Shown: positions 7,522 through 16,182, numbered from the stretch's first letter. The stretch: DNA of 64,000 bases from Streptomyces luteolus (GCF_029968015.1 NZ_JASCIS010000027.1:1-64000); one strand, 5' to 3'. A program made the numbers and translations. The notes: generated from the letters alone by a model not told the origin.

Positions 7522-9867
7522 ATGTCCCGGGACAGTGCTGCCTCGGCGCCCGGGGAGCCGGGGAACCGCCAGGGGCGGCCGGTGAGCCCGTCGGGGCGCA
7601 CCTCCCGGTTCGGGCGGCTGATCGACGGCGGTCTGGTGCTGCAGGACGGTGTGCAGGGCAGCCCGGTGCTGCGGCTGTTCACGCGTTGGGTGCGGCGGCC
7701 GCTGCTGCCGGTGATGAGGCTGTGGCGGCGCAACATCCAGTTGCGGGTGGTCGCGGCCACTCTGGTCATGTCGCTCGGTGTGGTGCTGCTGCTCGGCTTC
7801 GTCGTCATCGGGCAGGTGCGTAACGGCCTGCTCGACGCCAAGGAGAAGGCGGCACAGATCCAGGCCACCGGCGGGTTCAAGGTCGCCCAGGAGAACACGG
7901 CGAACAGCCAGGGCGCGGGGGGCGGTGGCGCCGCGAACGGCGATCTGGGGAAGCGGAACGCCGGCCTGTGGCGCTCCGAGATGGTCACGCAGCTGTCGAG
8001 TGGTGGCCAGAGCGCGTTCCACGTGGTCGCGTTGGCGGCGGGCAGCGACGCCGGACCGGGGCGTGCACCACGGGCCTCGGGCTATGTCGTAGGGCTGAAG
8101 AGCGTCCCGAACGAGCTGCGCAAGCAGGTCGACCGAGGCGACGGCGCGTATCAGAGCTTCTCGCGGATCGTGTACACGGAATCGGGGCCCGATCCGGTCG
8201 CCGGGCTGGTGATCGGCAAGCGGATGACGGACATCAACAACGATCCGTACCAGCTGTACTACCTCTTCCCGCTGACGCAGGAGGAGAAGTCGTTGAGCCT
8301 GGTCAAGGGCACCTTGGCCACGGCTGGGCTGTTCGTGGTGGTGCTGCTCGGGGCGATCGCCTGGCTTGTCGTGCGCCAGGTCGTCACGCCGGTGCGGATG
8401 GCGGCCGGGATCGCGGAGCGGCTTTCCGCCGGGCGGTTGCAGGAGCGGATGAAGGTCACCGGCGAGGACGACATCGCACGGCTCGGTGAGGCCTTCAACA
8501 AGATGGCGCAGAACCTGCAGCTGAAGATTCAGCAGCTGGAGGACCTTTCGCGGATGCAGCGCCGGTTCGTTTCGGACGTCTCTCACGAGCTGCGTACGCC
8601 GTTGACGACGGTACGGATGGCGGCCGATGTCATCCATGAGGCGAGGGTGGACTTCGATCCGGTGACGGCTCGGTCGGCCGAGCTGTTGGCGGATCAGCTG
8701 GACCGGTTCGAGTCGCTGCTCGCGGATCTCTTGGAGATCAGCCGGTTCGACGCGGGCGCTGCGGCGCTGGAGGCGGAACCGACCGACCTGCGGGACGTCG
8801 TACGCAGAGTGGTCGGTGGAGCCGAGCCGCTGGCCGAGGCGAAGGGTGGCCGGATCCGCATGGTCGGTGACGAGCAGCCGGTCGTGGCGGAGGCGGATGC
8901 GCGCCGCGTGGAGCGGGTCCTGCGCAACCTGGTCGTGAACGCGGTGGAGCACGGCGACGGCAAGGACGTGATCGTACGGCTGGGCGCTGCCGGAGGGGCG
9001 GTGGCGGTCGCGGTGCGTGACTACGGCGTGGGCCTCAAGCCGGGGGAGGCGACGCGCGTCTTCAACCGGTTCTGGCGCGCCGACCCGGCACGCGCGCGTA
9101 CGACCGGGGGGACCGGCCTCGGCCTGTCGATCGCGCTCGAGGACGCGCGGCTGCACGGTGGCTGGCTGCAGGCCTGGGGCGAGCCGGGAGGCGGTTCGCA
9201 GTTCCGTCTGACGCTGCCGCGCACAGCGGACGAGGCGCTGCGGGGATCGCCGATACCGCTGGAGCCGGAGGACTCCCGTCGTAACCGCGGGCTGCACGAA
9301 GCGGGCCTGGCGGGCGGTGCGCAGGGCAAGCAGGCGACGGTGCCGGCGCAGCCGGTGACCGAGCGCGGCCGTGTGGCCGTGCCGCCGACCCCTTCGTCGC
9401 TGCGCGTGACCTCACCGAGCGCCGATCCGACGGCGTTGCCGGGCAGCGGCGCGCGTGTGGTGCCGCGCCAGGTGGGTTCGCCGGAGGGGCCGAGGGGCGG
9501 GAGTGCCATCGGCGGACCGGCTTCCGAGCGTGCTGGGGAACCGGCGACGGAGGCTGTCACCGGCCCGTCCGCCGAACCGGCAACCGAAGTGGCCACCGAG
9601 CCGGCAGCGGAGGCCGCGGCCGAATCGACGGCCATAACTGTCACCGAGCCGGCAGCGGAAGCCGCCACCGAACCGACAGCCATAGCTGCCACCGAACCGA
9701 CAGCGGAAGCCGCGGCCGAACCCGCCTCCGCACCCGCACCAACCACCACACCCGCACTAACCACCACACCCGCACCAACCACCAGCAGACAACCGCAAGT
9801 TGAGGCACAGCCAGGAGCGCAGGCCGCACCGGCACCGGCGGAAGAGGAGAGCACGCGTGGGCGCTGA
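7522..9867 (+). CDS. mtrB: Sensor histidine kinase MtrB
   Basis: A 781-residue membrane kinase that phosphorylates MtrA. A cytoplasmic leader is followed by TM1 (VVAATLVMSLGVVLLLGFVV, near residue 80), an extracytoplasmic sensor region, TM2 (TAGLFVVVLLGAIAWLVV), a HAMP domain, the dimerisation and phosphoacceptor helix with SHELRTPLTTVRMAADV, and an ATPase domain with N (NLVVNAVEHG), G1 (VRDYGVGL), F (FNRFWRAD) and G2 (GGTGLGLSIALE) boxes. The last ~230 residues are a low-complexity Ala-Thr-Glu-Pro tail with degenerate repeats. Start 7522 is one base after the mtrA stop. The stop lies inside lpqB, with an 11-base overlap, so the three genes are translationally linked. Confidence 0.95.
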   Translation: MSRDSAASAPGEPGNRQGRPVSPSGRTSRFGRLIDGGLVLQDGVQGSPVLRLFTRWVRRPLLPVMRLWRRNIQLRVVAATLVMSLGVVLLLGFVVIGQVRNGLLDAKEKAAQIQATGGFKVAQENTANSQGAGGGGAANGDLGKRNAGLWRSEMVTQLSSGGQSAFHVVALAAGSDAGPGRAPRASGYVVGLKSVPNELRKQVDRGDGAYQSFSRIVYTESGPDPVAGLVIGKRMTDINNDPYQLYYLFPLTQEEKSLSLVKGTLATAGLFVVVLLGAIAWLVVRQVVTPVRMAAGIAERLSAGRLQERMKVTGEDDIARLGEAFNKMAQNLQLKIQQLEDLSRMQRRFVSDVSHELRTPLTTVRMAADVIHEARVDFDPVTARSAELLADQLDRFESLLADLLEISRFDAGAAALEAEPTDLRDVVRRVVGGAEPLAEAKGGRIRMVGDEQPVVAEADARRVERVLRNLVVNAVEHGDGKDVIVRLGAAGGAVAVAVRDYGVGLKPGEATRVFNRFWRADPARARTTGGTGLGLSIALEDARLHGGWLQAWGEPGGGSQFRLTLPRTADEALRGSPIPLEPEDSRRNRGLHEAGLAGGAQGKQATVPAQPVTERGRVAVPPTPSSLRVTSPSADPTALPGSGARVVPRQVGSPEGPRGGSAIGGPASERAGEPATEAVTGPSAEPATEVATEPAAEAAAESTAITVTEPAAEAATEPTAIAATEPTAEAAAEPASAPAPTTTPALTTTPAPTTSRQPQVEAQPGAQAAPAPAEEESTRGR

Positions 9868-11695
9868 TCGTGGACGGTCCGGCCTCTTCCGTTCCTCGCG
9901 TACCGCGGCGGTGCTGGCGTGCTCGGCGGTCGTGCTCGCCGGGTGTGCCTCCATGCCGGACAGCGGCGGCGTGGAGCACGTGGACGCCTCCCCGCAGGAG
10001 CCGCAGGTGCAGGTCTTCGCTGTGCCGCCGCAGAAGGACGCGAGCCCCTCGGAGATCGTCGAGGGCTTCCTCGAGGCGCTGACCAGCGACGATCCGGAGT
10101 TTTCGACGGCGCGCAAGTATCTGACCGAGGAGGCGTCGGAGCGCTGGGAGCCGGAGAGGTCCACCACGGTCCTGGCCGACGGTCCCAGCGCGGACTCGAC
10201 GCGTACGCGGACGGACCCTGACGGCGGCGGGTACTTGTACGCGCTGACCGGCCGGATGATCGCGACGGTCGACGACGAGCACGCGTACCGCTCCGAGCAG
10301 GGGAAGTACTCGTCGCTGGTGCATCTCGTCCGGCAGGACGGTGACCAGTGGCGGATCGACGTGCCGCCGAACGGTGTGGTGCTCGCGCAGTCCGACTTCG
10401 AGCGCCTGTATCTGCCGGTCAGCAAGTACTTCTACGCGTCGCCGTCCTCGTCGGACGGTGGGGAGGCGCCGTCGGCGCCGGCGATGGTCGCCGATCCGGT
10501 GTACATCCGTAAGCGGATAGACCCGGTGACGGAGGCGGTGCGTTCGCTGCTCGACGGCCCGACCAACTGGCTGGACAATGTGGCGTCCTCCCGCTTCTCT
10601 ACGGGCATCGCGCTGGCGGAGGGCACCAAGTCGCTGGCGCCCGACGATCAGAACCATCTGAAGATCCCGCTGAACGAGCGGGCCAATGCCGTGAAGCCGG
10701 ACCGCTGCGCGAAGATGGCGGCCCAACTCTTCTTCACTCTGAGGGACTTGACGCCCGCGGGCATCGAGCAGGTGGAGCTGCAGCGCGAGAACGGCTCGAA
10801 GCTGTGCGCGCTTGACGCCGACCAGGCCGAGGCCAGCGCCCCGAACCGTTCGCTGAGCGGCGCGGATTACCAGTACTTCATCGACGAGAAGCACCGCCTG
10901 GTACGGATGCCGAAGAACGGTGACGAGGTGGAGCCGGTTCCTGGCCCGCTCGGCAACGGGGAGCGGGAGCTGCGCTCGGCCGCGGTGTCGCGTGCGGAGG
11001 ACCGCGCGGCGGGGGTCTCGAACGACGGCCGTTCGCTGTACGTCGGGTCCCTGCTGTCCGACGAGCGGCTGGAGAAGACGGAGATCCGCAGCGAAGCGAA
11101 GCAGGAGAAGGACCGCCTGACCAAGCCGAGTTGGGACGGCCGCGGCGATCTCTGGGTCGCCGACCGGGATCCGCGCGATCAGCGGCTGCTGTGGCTGGCG
11201 CAGGGCGGCGGCGACCCGGTGGAGGTCAAGGTCGTCGGGCTTGACGATGCCCGGATCAACGCCGTGCGGGTGTCGGCGGACGGGGTGCGGGTCGCGCTGA
11301 TCGTCGAGCAGGACGGCAGGACCGAGCTGAAGATCGGCCGCGTGGAGCGCCAGGGAACGTCCGAGGACCCCGAGGTGTCGGTCGTCGAACTGCGCCCCGG
11401 GGCACCGCAGATGGAGGAGGTCACGGCGATGTCCTGGGCCGGTGGCAGCCGCCTCGTGGTGGTCGGCAAGGAGGCGGGCGGGGTGCAGCAGCTGCAGTAC
11501 GTGCAGAGCGACGGCTCGGTCCTCCAGGGCTCGGCGCTGCCCGCGCTCACCGGCGTGACGGACATCGCGGCTTCGGAGGACGAGCGGTTGCCGATGGTGG
11601 CGCGCTCGGAGGAGGACGGGATCGTCCGGTTGCATCCGGGGGCGAACTGGCGGCCGGTGGTCAAGGAAGGGACGTCTCCGGTCTATCCGGGATAG
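9857..11695 (+). CDS. lpqB: Lipoprotein LpqB, MtrAB accessory protein
   Basis: A 612-residue secreted lipoprotein that modulates the MtrB sensor. The GTG start at 9857 is preceded by GAAGAGGAGAG. The signal peptide runs RSSRTAAVLACSAVVLAGC, with lipobox LAGC and lipidated Cys30. A GerMN-type domain follows, with VRSLLDGPTNWLDNVASSR near residue 230, and the C-terminal half is a beta-propeller-like region (SRAEDRAAGVSNDGRSLYV). The last lines end KEGTSPVYPG as in other LpqB proteins. The frame opens upstream inside mtrB, but those residues are not signal-like. It is the third gene of the conserved mtrA-mtrB-lpqB operon. Confidence 0.95.
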   Translation: MGADRGRSGLFRSSRTAAVLACSAVVLAGCASMPDSGGVEHVDASPQEPQVQVFAVPPQKDASPSEIVEGFLEALTSDDPEFSTARKYLTEEASERWEPERSTTVLADGPSADSTRTRTDPDGGGYLYALTGRMIATVDDEHAYRSEQGKYSSLVHLVRQDGDQWRIDVPPNGVVLAQSDFERLYLPVSKYFYASPSSSDGGEAPSAPAMVADPVYIRKRIDPVTEAVRSLLDGPTNWLDNVASSRFSTGIALAEGTKSLAPDDQNHLKIPLNERANAVKPDRCAKMAAQLFFTLRDLTPAGIEQVELQRENGSKLCALDADQAEASAPNRSLSGADYQYFIDEKHRLVRMPKNGDEVEPVPGPLGNGERELRSAAVSRAEDRAAGVSNDGRSLYVGSLLSDERLEKTEIRSEAKQEKDRLTKPSWDGRGDLWVADRDPRDQRLLWLAQGGGDPVEVKVVGLDDARINAVRVSADGVRVALIVEQDGRTELKIGRVERQGTSEDPEVSVVELRPGAPQMEEVTAMSWAGGSRLVVVGKEAGGVQQLQYVQSDGSVLQGSALPALTGVTDIAASEDERLPMVARSEEDGIVRLHPGANWRPVVKEGTSPVYPG

Positions 11696-11705
11696 CCCGG
11701 CCAAG

Positions 11706-11837
11706 AGCCGCAGTGGCTGTGAGTGGGAGCCGCAGTAGTCGTGACCGGGAACCTCAGTAGTCGTGACCGGGAGCCTCAGTGGTTGTGAGCCGGAGCCGCA
11801 GTAGTCGTGACCGGGAGCCCCAGTTGTCGTGACCGGC
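11706..11837. repeat. Six tandem copies of a 22-bp unit between lpqB and comF
   Basis: Units start at 11706, 11728, 11750, 11772, 11794 and 11816. The shared core reads AGCCGCAGTAGTCGTGACC and copies differ at 2-6 positions. The unit length is not a multiple of three and no gene covers it, so it is not protein-coding. There is no hairpin strong enough to be a terminator, so how lpqB transcription ends is not clear. The rest of the 311-base gap (11838-12006) holds only the comF promoter region. Confidence 0.85.
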
Positions 11838-11954
11838 GAGAGGTGCCCGCCGGGATGCACCACCCATAGCCGACTGCCCGTCAAACCCCGCGGATGCAGG
11901 CCGATTTGGCGTGCCATACGGTCCTCTCGCCGCGTCCCGCCCACCCCCTCCCGA

Positions 11955-11968
11955 GAGTTATCCACAGG
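11955..11968. promoter_or_regulatory. GAGTTATCCACAGG element upstream of comF
   Basis: The 14-mer contains TTATCCACA (11958-11966), identical to the E. coli DnaA-box consensus. It starts 49 bases before the comF ATG. The same 14-mer occurs at 21345, starting its TTATCCACA 50 bases before the apparent HAD-gene ATG. Position and identity suggest a binding site just upstream of a -35 region; the binder is unknown. Confidence 0.55.
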
Positions 11969-12006
11969 GGTGGCAGGGAGCCGTGCGCCTTGGCACAGTG
12001 AGGGTC

Positions 12007-12996
12007 ATGCGGGGTTGGTGGCGGGACCTCGCCGACCTGGTGCTGCCTGCCGACTGCGCGGGCTGTGGGCTGCCCCGCACGCTGCTGTGCGAGACCTGCG
12101 GGGCGGAGCTGTACGGCAGTGAGCCGCGCCGCGCACGTCCCCACCGCGAGCCGGCCGGGCTGCCTGCCGTGTACGCGGCTGCGCCGTACGCGGACGGGGT
12201 GCGCTCGGTGCTGCTCGCGCACAAGGAGCGGGGCGCCCTGGCGCTCGCCCACGCCCTGGGCGTGGCGCTCGCGGGTGCGGTGGGTACGGGGCTTCGGGCC
12301 GGCGGGGACGAAGTGTGGGGCGGCGAGAACGGGGGACACGGAGAAGACGATGGGGGTGATGCGTACGAACAGGAGAGTCCGCTTCTGCTGGTACCCATGC
12401 CGTCGGCGAGGCGGGCGGTCGCCGCTCGAGGACACGACTCGGTGCGGCGCGTCGCCCGCGCGGCCGCCCGCGAGCTGCGGCGCTCGGGCATCGCGGCCCA
12501 GGCCGTCCCGGTGCTGCGGCAGCGGCGCCGCGTCATGGACCAGTCGGGGCTCAACTCCCGTCAGCGGATGGCGAACATGAGCGGTGCGCTGGAGGTGGTA
12601 CCCGGCGCGGAGCGGCTCCTGGCGGGGCGGCGCGTGGTCCTGGTCGACGACCTGATGACCACGGGTGCGTCCCTGGCTGAAGGGGCCCGGGCTCTGACCG
12701 CCGCGACTACAAGATCAGGCGCCGCCGGAAGGCGAGTACGTGTTACGGGAACGCAAGTAACGCCGCGAGCAAGGCGGGCCGGGGCGCCGCAAGCAAGGCA
12801 AGCCGGGGCGCCGCGAGCAAGGCAGGCCGGGTCGCGGGGGAGAGCCCGGGGCGAAAGAGTGGATGGAGGCACATCCGACGTCCGGTCGGGAGCGTCGAGA
12901 ACGATCGAACAGCGGGGAATGTTCCCCATGCCGTTCCCGCTGGCCGCCGCGGTGATCGCCGCAGCACCTGATTCCTTCGAAATAAACCGGAACTGA
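12007..12996 (+). CDS. comF: ComF family phosphoribosyltransferase-like protein
   Basis: A 329-residue ComF-family protein. The N-terminal zinc-ribbon has Cys17, Cys20, Cys28 and Cys31. The PRTase-fold domain carries the family helix RVARAARELRRSG, the QSGLNSRQRMANMSGA segment and the PRPP-binding loop VVLVDDLMTTGAS (near residues 208-220). ComF proteins support DNA uptake or recombination in other bacteria; the role in Streptomyces is unproven. Between the PRPP loop and the expected terminal segment AAVIAAAPDSFEINRN there is an unusual arginine- and alanine-rich insertion built on a three-copy 8-residue repeat. The ATG at 12007 follows a weak -10 (CACAGT) by seven bases, so the mRNA may be leaderless. 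Confidence 0.88.
   Translation: MRGWWRDLADLVLPADCAGCGLPRTLLCETCGAELYGSEPRRARPHREPAGLPAVYAAAPYADGVRSVLLAHKERGALALAHALGVALAGAVGTGLRAGGDEVWGGENGGHGEDDGGDAYEQESPLLLVPMPSARRAVAARGHDSVRRVARAAARELRRSGIAAQAVPVLRQRRRVMDQSGLNSRQRMANMSGALEVVPGAERLLAGRRVVLVDDLMTTGASLAEGARALTAATTRSGAAGRRVRVTGTQVTPRARRAGAPQARQAGAPRARQAGSRGRARGERVDGGTSDVRSGASRTIEQRGMFPMPFPLAAAVIAAAPDSFEINRN
12764..12835 (+). repeat. Three in-frame 24-bp repeats inside comF
   Basis: Units start at 12764, 12788 and 12812. Each encodes eight residues of the type RARQAGAP or close variants. They lie in the insertion before the conserved ComF C-terminus, so the expansion keeps the reading frame. Length changes in multiples of 24 bp would be tolerated by the frame. 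Confidence 0.85.
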
Positions 12997-13311
12997 GCGA
13001 GAACTTGCATCGTTGCAGGTAGTGAGAGTGCAAATGCACCTGAACGGAGGTACGCCGCAGTAGAGGGTGACGCCATCCGTCCGGGCGAGATATGTTCGGT
13101 TGTGAGGAAAGGCAGGTGCCTGACCTCGTATATCGGAATGACGGTGCACGGGTTTTCTGCAATCACCCGCACCGGTGGGGTGGAGATCTTGCCCGCGGGG
13201 GAGGAGGAGGTGGAAGTCACCGAGTCCGAGACTCCGGGGTCACCGGGGTCTGGTGCAAAAAGGGAGACGCTCCGCCCGAGTATGCGGGGCGATCCGGGAA
13301 CGGAGTTCTGC
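12997..13311. other. Intergenic region comF-hpf (hpf leader)
   Basis: There is no convincing gene in these 315 bases. An open frame reaches back from hpf to about 13102, but it has no family-like sequence and no good ribosome site. AT-richer segments near 13090-13135 (GATATGTT, GTATATCGG) may belong to a promoter, but no clean -35/-10 pair is visible. The short inverted repeat GTGCAAATGCAC lies at about 13029-13040. Confidence 0.5.
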
Positions 13312-14004
13312 GTGGACATCGTCGTCAAGGGCCGCAAGACAGAGGTGCCCGAGCGGTTCCGCAAGCACGTGGCCGAGAAGCTGAAGCTGGAGAAAATCCA
13401 GAAGCTCGATGCCAAGGTGATCAACCTCGACGTCGAGGTGTCCAAGGAGCCCAATCCGCGACAGGCCGACCGTTCTGACCGCGTGGAGATCACTCTGCGC
13501 ACGCGCGGCCCGGTGATCCGGGCAGAGGCCTCGGCCAGCGATCCGTACGCTGCGCTCGACCTGGCCCAGGAGAAGCTGGAAGCACGACTGCGCAAGCAGC
13601 ACAGCAAGCGCTCCACGCGCCGTGGCAACGGCCGCCTCTCGGCGGCCGAAGTGGCCGACCGGGTGCCCGGTGCGGCGACGCTCAACGGCGACGGCACGCC
13701 CGTCCCGACCGATGAGGACCAGGGCGTACCGACGAAGCGGATCGGTTCACTCGAGATCCAGGGCGAAGGCCCGATCGTCGTGCGCGAGAAGACCCACGTC
13801 GCGACACCCATGTCACTCGATCAGGCGCTCTACGAGATGGAGTTGGTCGGGCACGACTTCTACCTGTTCGTCGACTCCGAGACCAAGGAACCCAGCGTCG
13901 TCTACCGACGCCACGCCTACGACTACGGCGTCATCCACCTCAGCACGGACCCGATGGTGTCGAAGGCCCAGTCGACCGCGCCCGGCGGCTCGCTCGGCGG
14001 CTGA
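13312..14004 (+). CDS. hpf: Long ribosome hibernation promoting factor
   Basis: HPF binds the 30S subunit and, in its long form, pairs 70S ribosomes into inactive 100S dimers during starvation. The 230-residue product has an N-terminal S30AE/YfiA domain (DIVVKGRKTEVPERFRKHVAEK in two parts, then ITLRTRGPVIRAEAS), a linker, and the C-terminal dimerisation domain with MSLDQALYEMELVGHDFYLF and the SVVYRRHAYDYGVIHL segment. The GTG at 13312 is chosen because GGAG lies six bases before it and homologues begin with DIVVKG; the upstream in-frame ATGs at 13102 and 13282 lack such sites. It ends before a strong hairpin. Confidence 0.94.
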   Translation: MDIVVKGRKTEVPERFRKHVAEKLKLEKIQKLDAKVINLDVEVSKEPNPRQADRSDRVEITLRTRGPVIRAEASASDPYAALDLAQEKLEARLRKQHSKRSTRRGNGRLSAAEVADRVPGAATLNGDGTPVPTDEDQGVPTKRIGSLEIQGEGPIVVREKTHVATPMSLDQALYEMELVGHDFYLFVDSETKEPSVVYRRHAYDYGVIHLSTDPMVSKAQSTAPGGSLGG

Positions 14005-14024
14005 CCCTCGATGACCACGACGAC

Positions 14025-14061
14025 GGTGCCCCTGGAGCGCATGTGCGCCCCCAGGGGCACC
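14025..14061. terminator. Terminator after hpf
   Basis: An 11-base arm GGTGCCCCTGG at 14025-14035 pairs perfectly with 14051-14061, and an inner GCGC/GCGC stem closes the loop. It begins about 20 bases after the hpf stop. There is no strong T-run, as is common in GC-rich actinomycetes. Confidence 0.8.
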
Positions 14062-14189
14062 ATCGTGCGACCCCTTCCGGCGCCGGTGCGCCGCCGGGGC
14101 ATGAAATCATGGCCGAGCAGGCCAACCCGTGGGCCACGGAAGCGGGTTGCGGCATCTTGAACAGGCCTCGGCCTTCAGGGGGAGGAACG

Positions 14190-14936
14190 ATGGCGGGCAC
14201 GTTTGGACCGTTGCGTGACGAGGATGCGGACGACGGTGTCGTAGGCATCGGAATGGAGGCCGAAGCCTCACGGAAGGAGCCCATCCGGGTCCTCGTCGTG
14301 GATGACCACGCGCTCTTCCGGCGGGGCCTTGAGATCGTCCTCGCGCAGGAGGAGGGCATCGAGGTCATCGGCGAGGCGGGGGACGGCTCCGAGGCCGTGG
14401 ACAAGGCGGCCGACCTGCTGCCCGACATCGTCCTCATGGACGTCCGGATGCCCAAGCGGGGCGGCATCGAGGCGTGCACCGCCATCAAGGAAGTCGCACC
14501 CAGCGCCAAGATCATCATGCTGACGATCAGCGACGAGGAGGCCGACCTCTACGACGCGATCAAGGCCGGCGCCACCGGCTACCTCCTCAAGGAGATCTCC
14601 ACGGACGAGGTGGCGACCGCGATCCGCGCCGTGGCCGACGGGCAGTCGCAGATCAGCCCCTCGATGGCGTCGAAGCTGCTCACCGAGTTCAAGTCGATGA
14701 TCCAGCGCACCGACGAGCGCCGGCTCGTACCCGCACCGAGGCTCACCGACCGAGAGCTCGAAGTGCTGAAGCTGGTCGCCACGGGCATGAACAACCGTGA
14801 CATTGCCAAGGAGTTGTTCATCTCCGAGAACACCGTGAAGAACCACGTGCGCAACATCCTGGAGAAGCTGCAGTTGCACTCCCGCATGGAAGCCGTGGTC
14901 TACGCGATGCGGGAGAAGATCCTCGAGATCCGCTGA
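14190..14936 (+). CDS. Orphan NarL/LuxR-type response regulator
   Basis: A 248-residue regulator. A 30-residue acidic leader is followed by a receiver domain with Asp38-Asp39, phosphoacceptor Asp84 in IVLMDVRMPKRGG, then TISDEEADLYDAIKAGATGYLLKE in two parts. The C-terminal LuxR helix-turn-helix reads LTDRELEVLKLVATGMNNRD and NTVKNHVRNILEKLQLHSR. The start at 14190 follows GGAGGAACG. The frame is open to 14043, but that part crosses the hpf terminator. No histidine kinase gene is adjacent, so its partner, if any, lies elsewhere. It is, from memory, very strongly conserved among streptomycetes, which suggests a core role; the regulon is unknown. Confidence 0.9.
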   Translation: MAGTFGPLRDEDADDGVVGIGMEAEASRKEPIRVLVVDDHALFRRGLEIVLAQEEGIEVIGEAGDGSEAVDKAADLLPDIVLMDVRMPKRGGIEACTAIKEVAPSAKIIMLTISDEEADLYDAIKAGATGYLLKEISTDEVATAIRAVADGQSQISPSMASKLLTEFKSMIQRTDERRLVPAPRLTDRELEVLKLVATGMNNRDIAKELFISENTVKNHVRNILEKLQLHSRMEAVVYAMREKILEIR

Positions 14937-14941
14937 GCCGT

Positions 14942-14975
14942 CGCCGGTGAGCCGTCCGCGGTCGGCTCACCGGCG
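14942..14975. terminator. Bidirectional terminator between convergent genes
   Basis: A perfect 13-base inverted repeat (CGCCGGTGAGCCG, 14942-14954, with 14963-14975) around an 8-base loop lies between the stops of the response regulator (plus) and the winged-helix protein (minus, 14981). Its position fits termination of both transcripts. Confidence 0.82.
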
Positions 14976-14980
14976 GCGGC

Positions 14981-16153
14981 TCAGACGAGAGCCGCCGCCA
15001 GCGGTGCGTGCAGCTCCACGGGCGTCACCCGCTCCACGCGGACCTGATCACAGCCCACCCACTCGGCGGCCTCCCGCAGCGCCTTCGCCATGGGCTCCAC
15101 GGCCTTCGGGGTGTCGAGGGAGGCGTGCTTCGCCACCAGCGTGCCGCCCTCGCGCGCCGGGTCCACACGGCCCAGGAGACGGCCTCCGGACAGCAGCGGC
15201 ATCGCGAAGTAGCCGTACACCCGCTTCGGCTTCGGGACGTAGGCCTCCAGGCGGTGGGTGAAGCCGAAGATGCGCTCCGTACGCGCGCGCTCCCAGATCA
15301 GGGAGTCGAAGGGCGAGAGCAGCGTCGTCCGATGCCGTCCCCGGGGCGCGCTCGCCAGCGCCGCCGGGTCCGCCCACGCGGGCTTGGACCAGCCCTCGAC
15401 CCGCACCGGCACCAGTCCCGAGTCCGCGACGACGGAGTCGAACTGCTCGTTCTTCAGGCGGTGATAGTCCGCGATGTCGGAACGCGTGCCCACCCCCAGC
15501 GCCTCCCCGGCCAGTCTCACGAGGCGGCGCAGACACTCTCGGTCGTCCAGGTCGTCGTGGAGCAGCTCGCCCGGTACGGCGCGCTCCGCCAGGTCGTACA
15601 CCCGCTTCCAGCCGCGGCGCTCCACGCACACCACCTCGCCGTACATCAGGGCGCGCTCCACGGCGACTTTCGACTCGGACCAGTCCCACCACTCGCCCTT
15701 GTTCTTCGCGCCGCCCAACTCCGTCGCCGTGAGCGGGCCTTCGGCGTGCAGCTGCTTGACGACCTGGTCGTACGCCGACTGCTTCAGGTCGTGGTACCAG
15801 TGCGGGCGGGAGCGGTACGCGCGGCGGCGGAAGGCGAAGTGCGGCCACTCCTCGATGGGCAGGATGCACGCCGCGTGCGACCAGTACTCAAAGGCGTGCG
15901 TGTCCGTCCAGTACGCCTCCTCCACCGGCTTGCGGCCGAGGGCGCCGAGCCTCGCGTACGGAATCAGCTCGTGGGAGCGGGCGAGCACCGAGATCGTGTC
16001 GAGCTGGACGGCGCCCAGGTGGCGCAGGACGCCGCGCACCCCGCCGCGGCGGTCGGGCGCGCCGAGGAAGCCCTGGGCGCGCAGGGCGATACGGCGTGCC
16101 TCGTCGGCGGAGAGCTCGACGTCGGGGACGGCTGGTGCCACGGCGGAGGTCAT
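14981..16153 (-). CDS. Winged-helix DNA-binding protein, YcaQ-like
   Basis: A 390-residue protein of the crosslink-repair-associated YcaQ/AlkX-like winged-helix family. Visible family segments are LSADEARRIALRAQGF at the N-terminus, VLRHLGAVQLDTISVLARSH (two parts), YWTDTHAFEYWSHAACILP, WDWSESKVAVERALMYGEV and the C-terminal LLSPFDSLIWERARTERIFG block. E. coli YcaQ is a DNA glycosylase that unhooks interstrand crosslinks; QSQ-type catalytic residues are replaced here by QLD (VQLDTIS), so the same activity is an inference by family only. Start 16153 (MTSAVAPAVPD) matches homologues; the longer open frame is shadow sequence of the neighbouring acetyltransferase. Confidence 0.82.
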   Translation of the reverse strand: MTSAVAPAVPDVELSADEARRIALRAQGFLGAPDRRGGVRGVLRHLGAVQLDTISVLARSHELIPYARLGALGRKPVEEAYWTDTHAFEYWSHAACILPIEEWPHFAFRRRAYRSRPHWYHDLKQSAYDQVVKQLHAEGPLTATELGGAKNKGEWWDWSESKVAVERALMYGEVVCVERRGWKRVYDLAERAVPGELLHDDLDDRECLRRLVRLAGEALGVGTRSDIADYHRLKNEQFDSVVADSGLVPVRVEGWSKPAWADPAALASAPRGRHRTTLLSPFDSLIWERARTERIFGFTHRLEAYVPKPKRVYGYFAMPLLSGGRLLGRVDPAREGGTLVAKHASLDTPKAVEPMAKALREAAEWVGCDQVRVERVTPVELHAPLAAALV

Positions 16154-16182
16154 GTCCGTACCGTAGGGCCCACCACTGACAG

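Noticed and set aside
13102..13311. N-terminal extension of HPF
   Set aside because: The added residues have no similarity to HPF proteins known to me, and the GTG at 13312 has a proper ribosome site.
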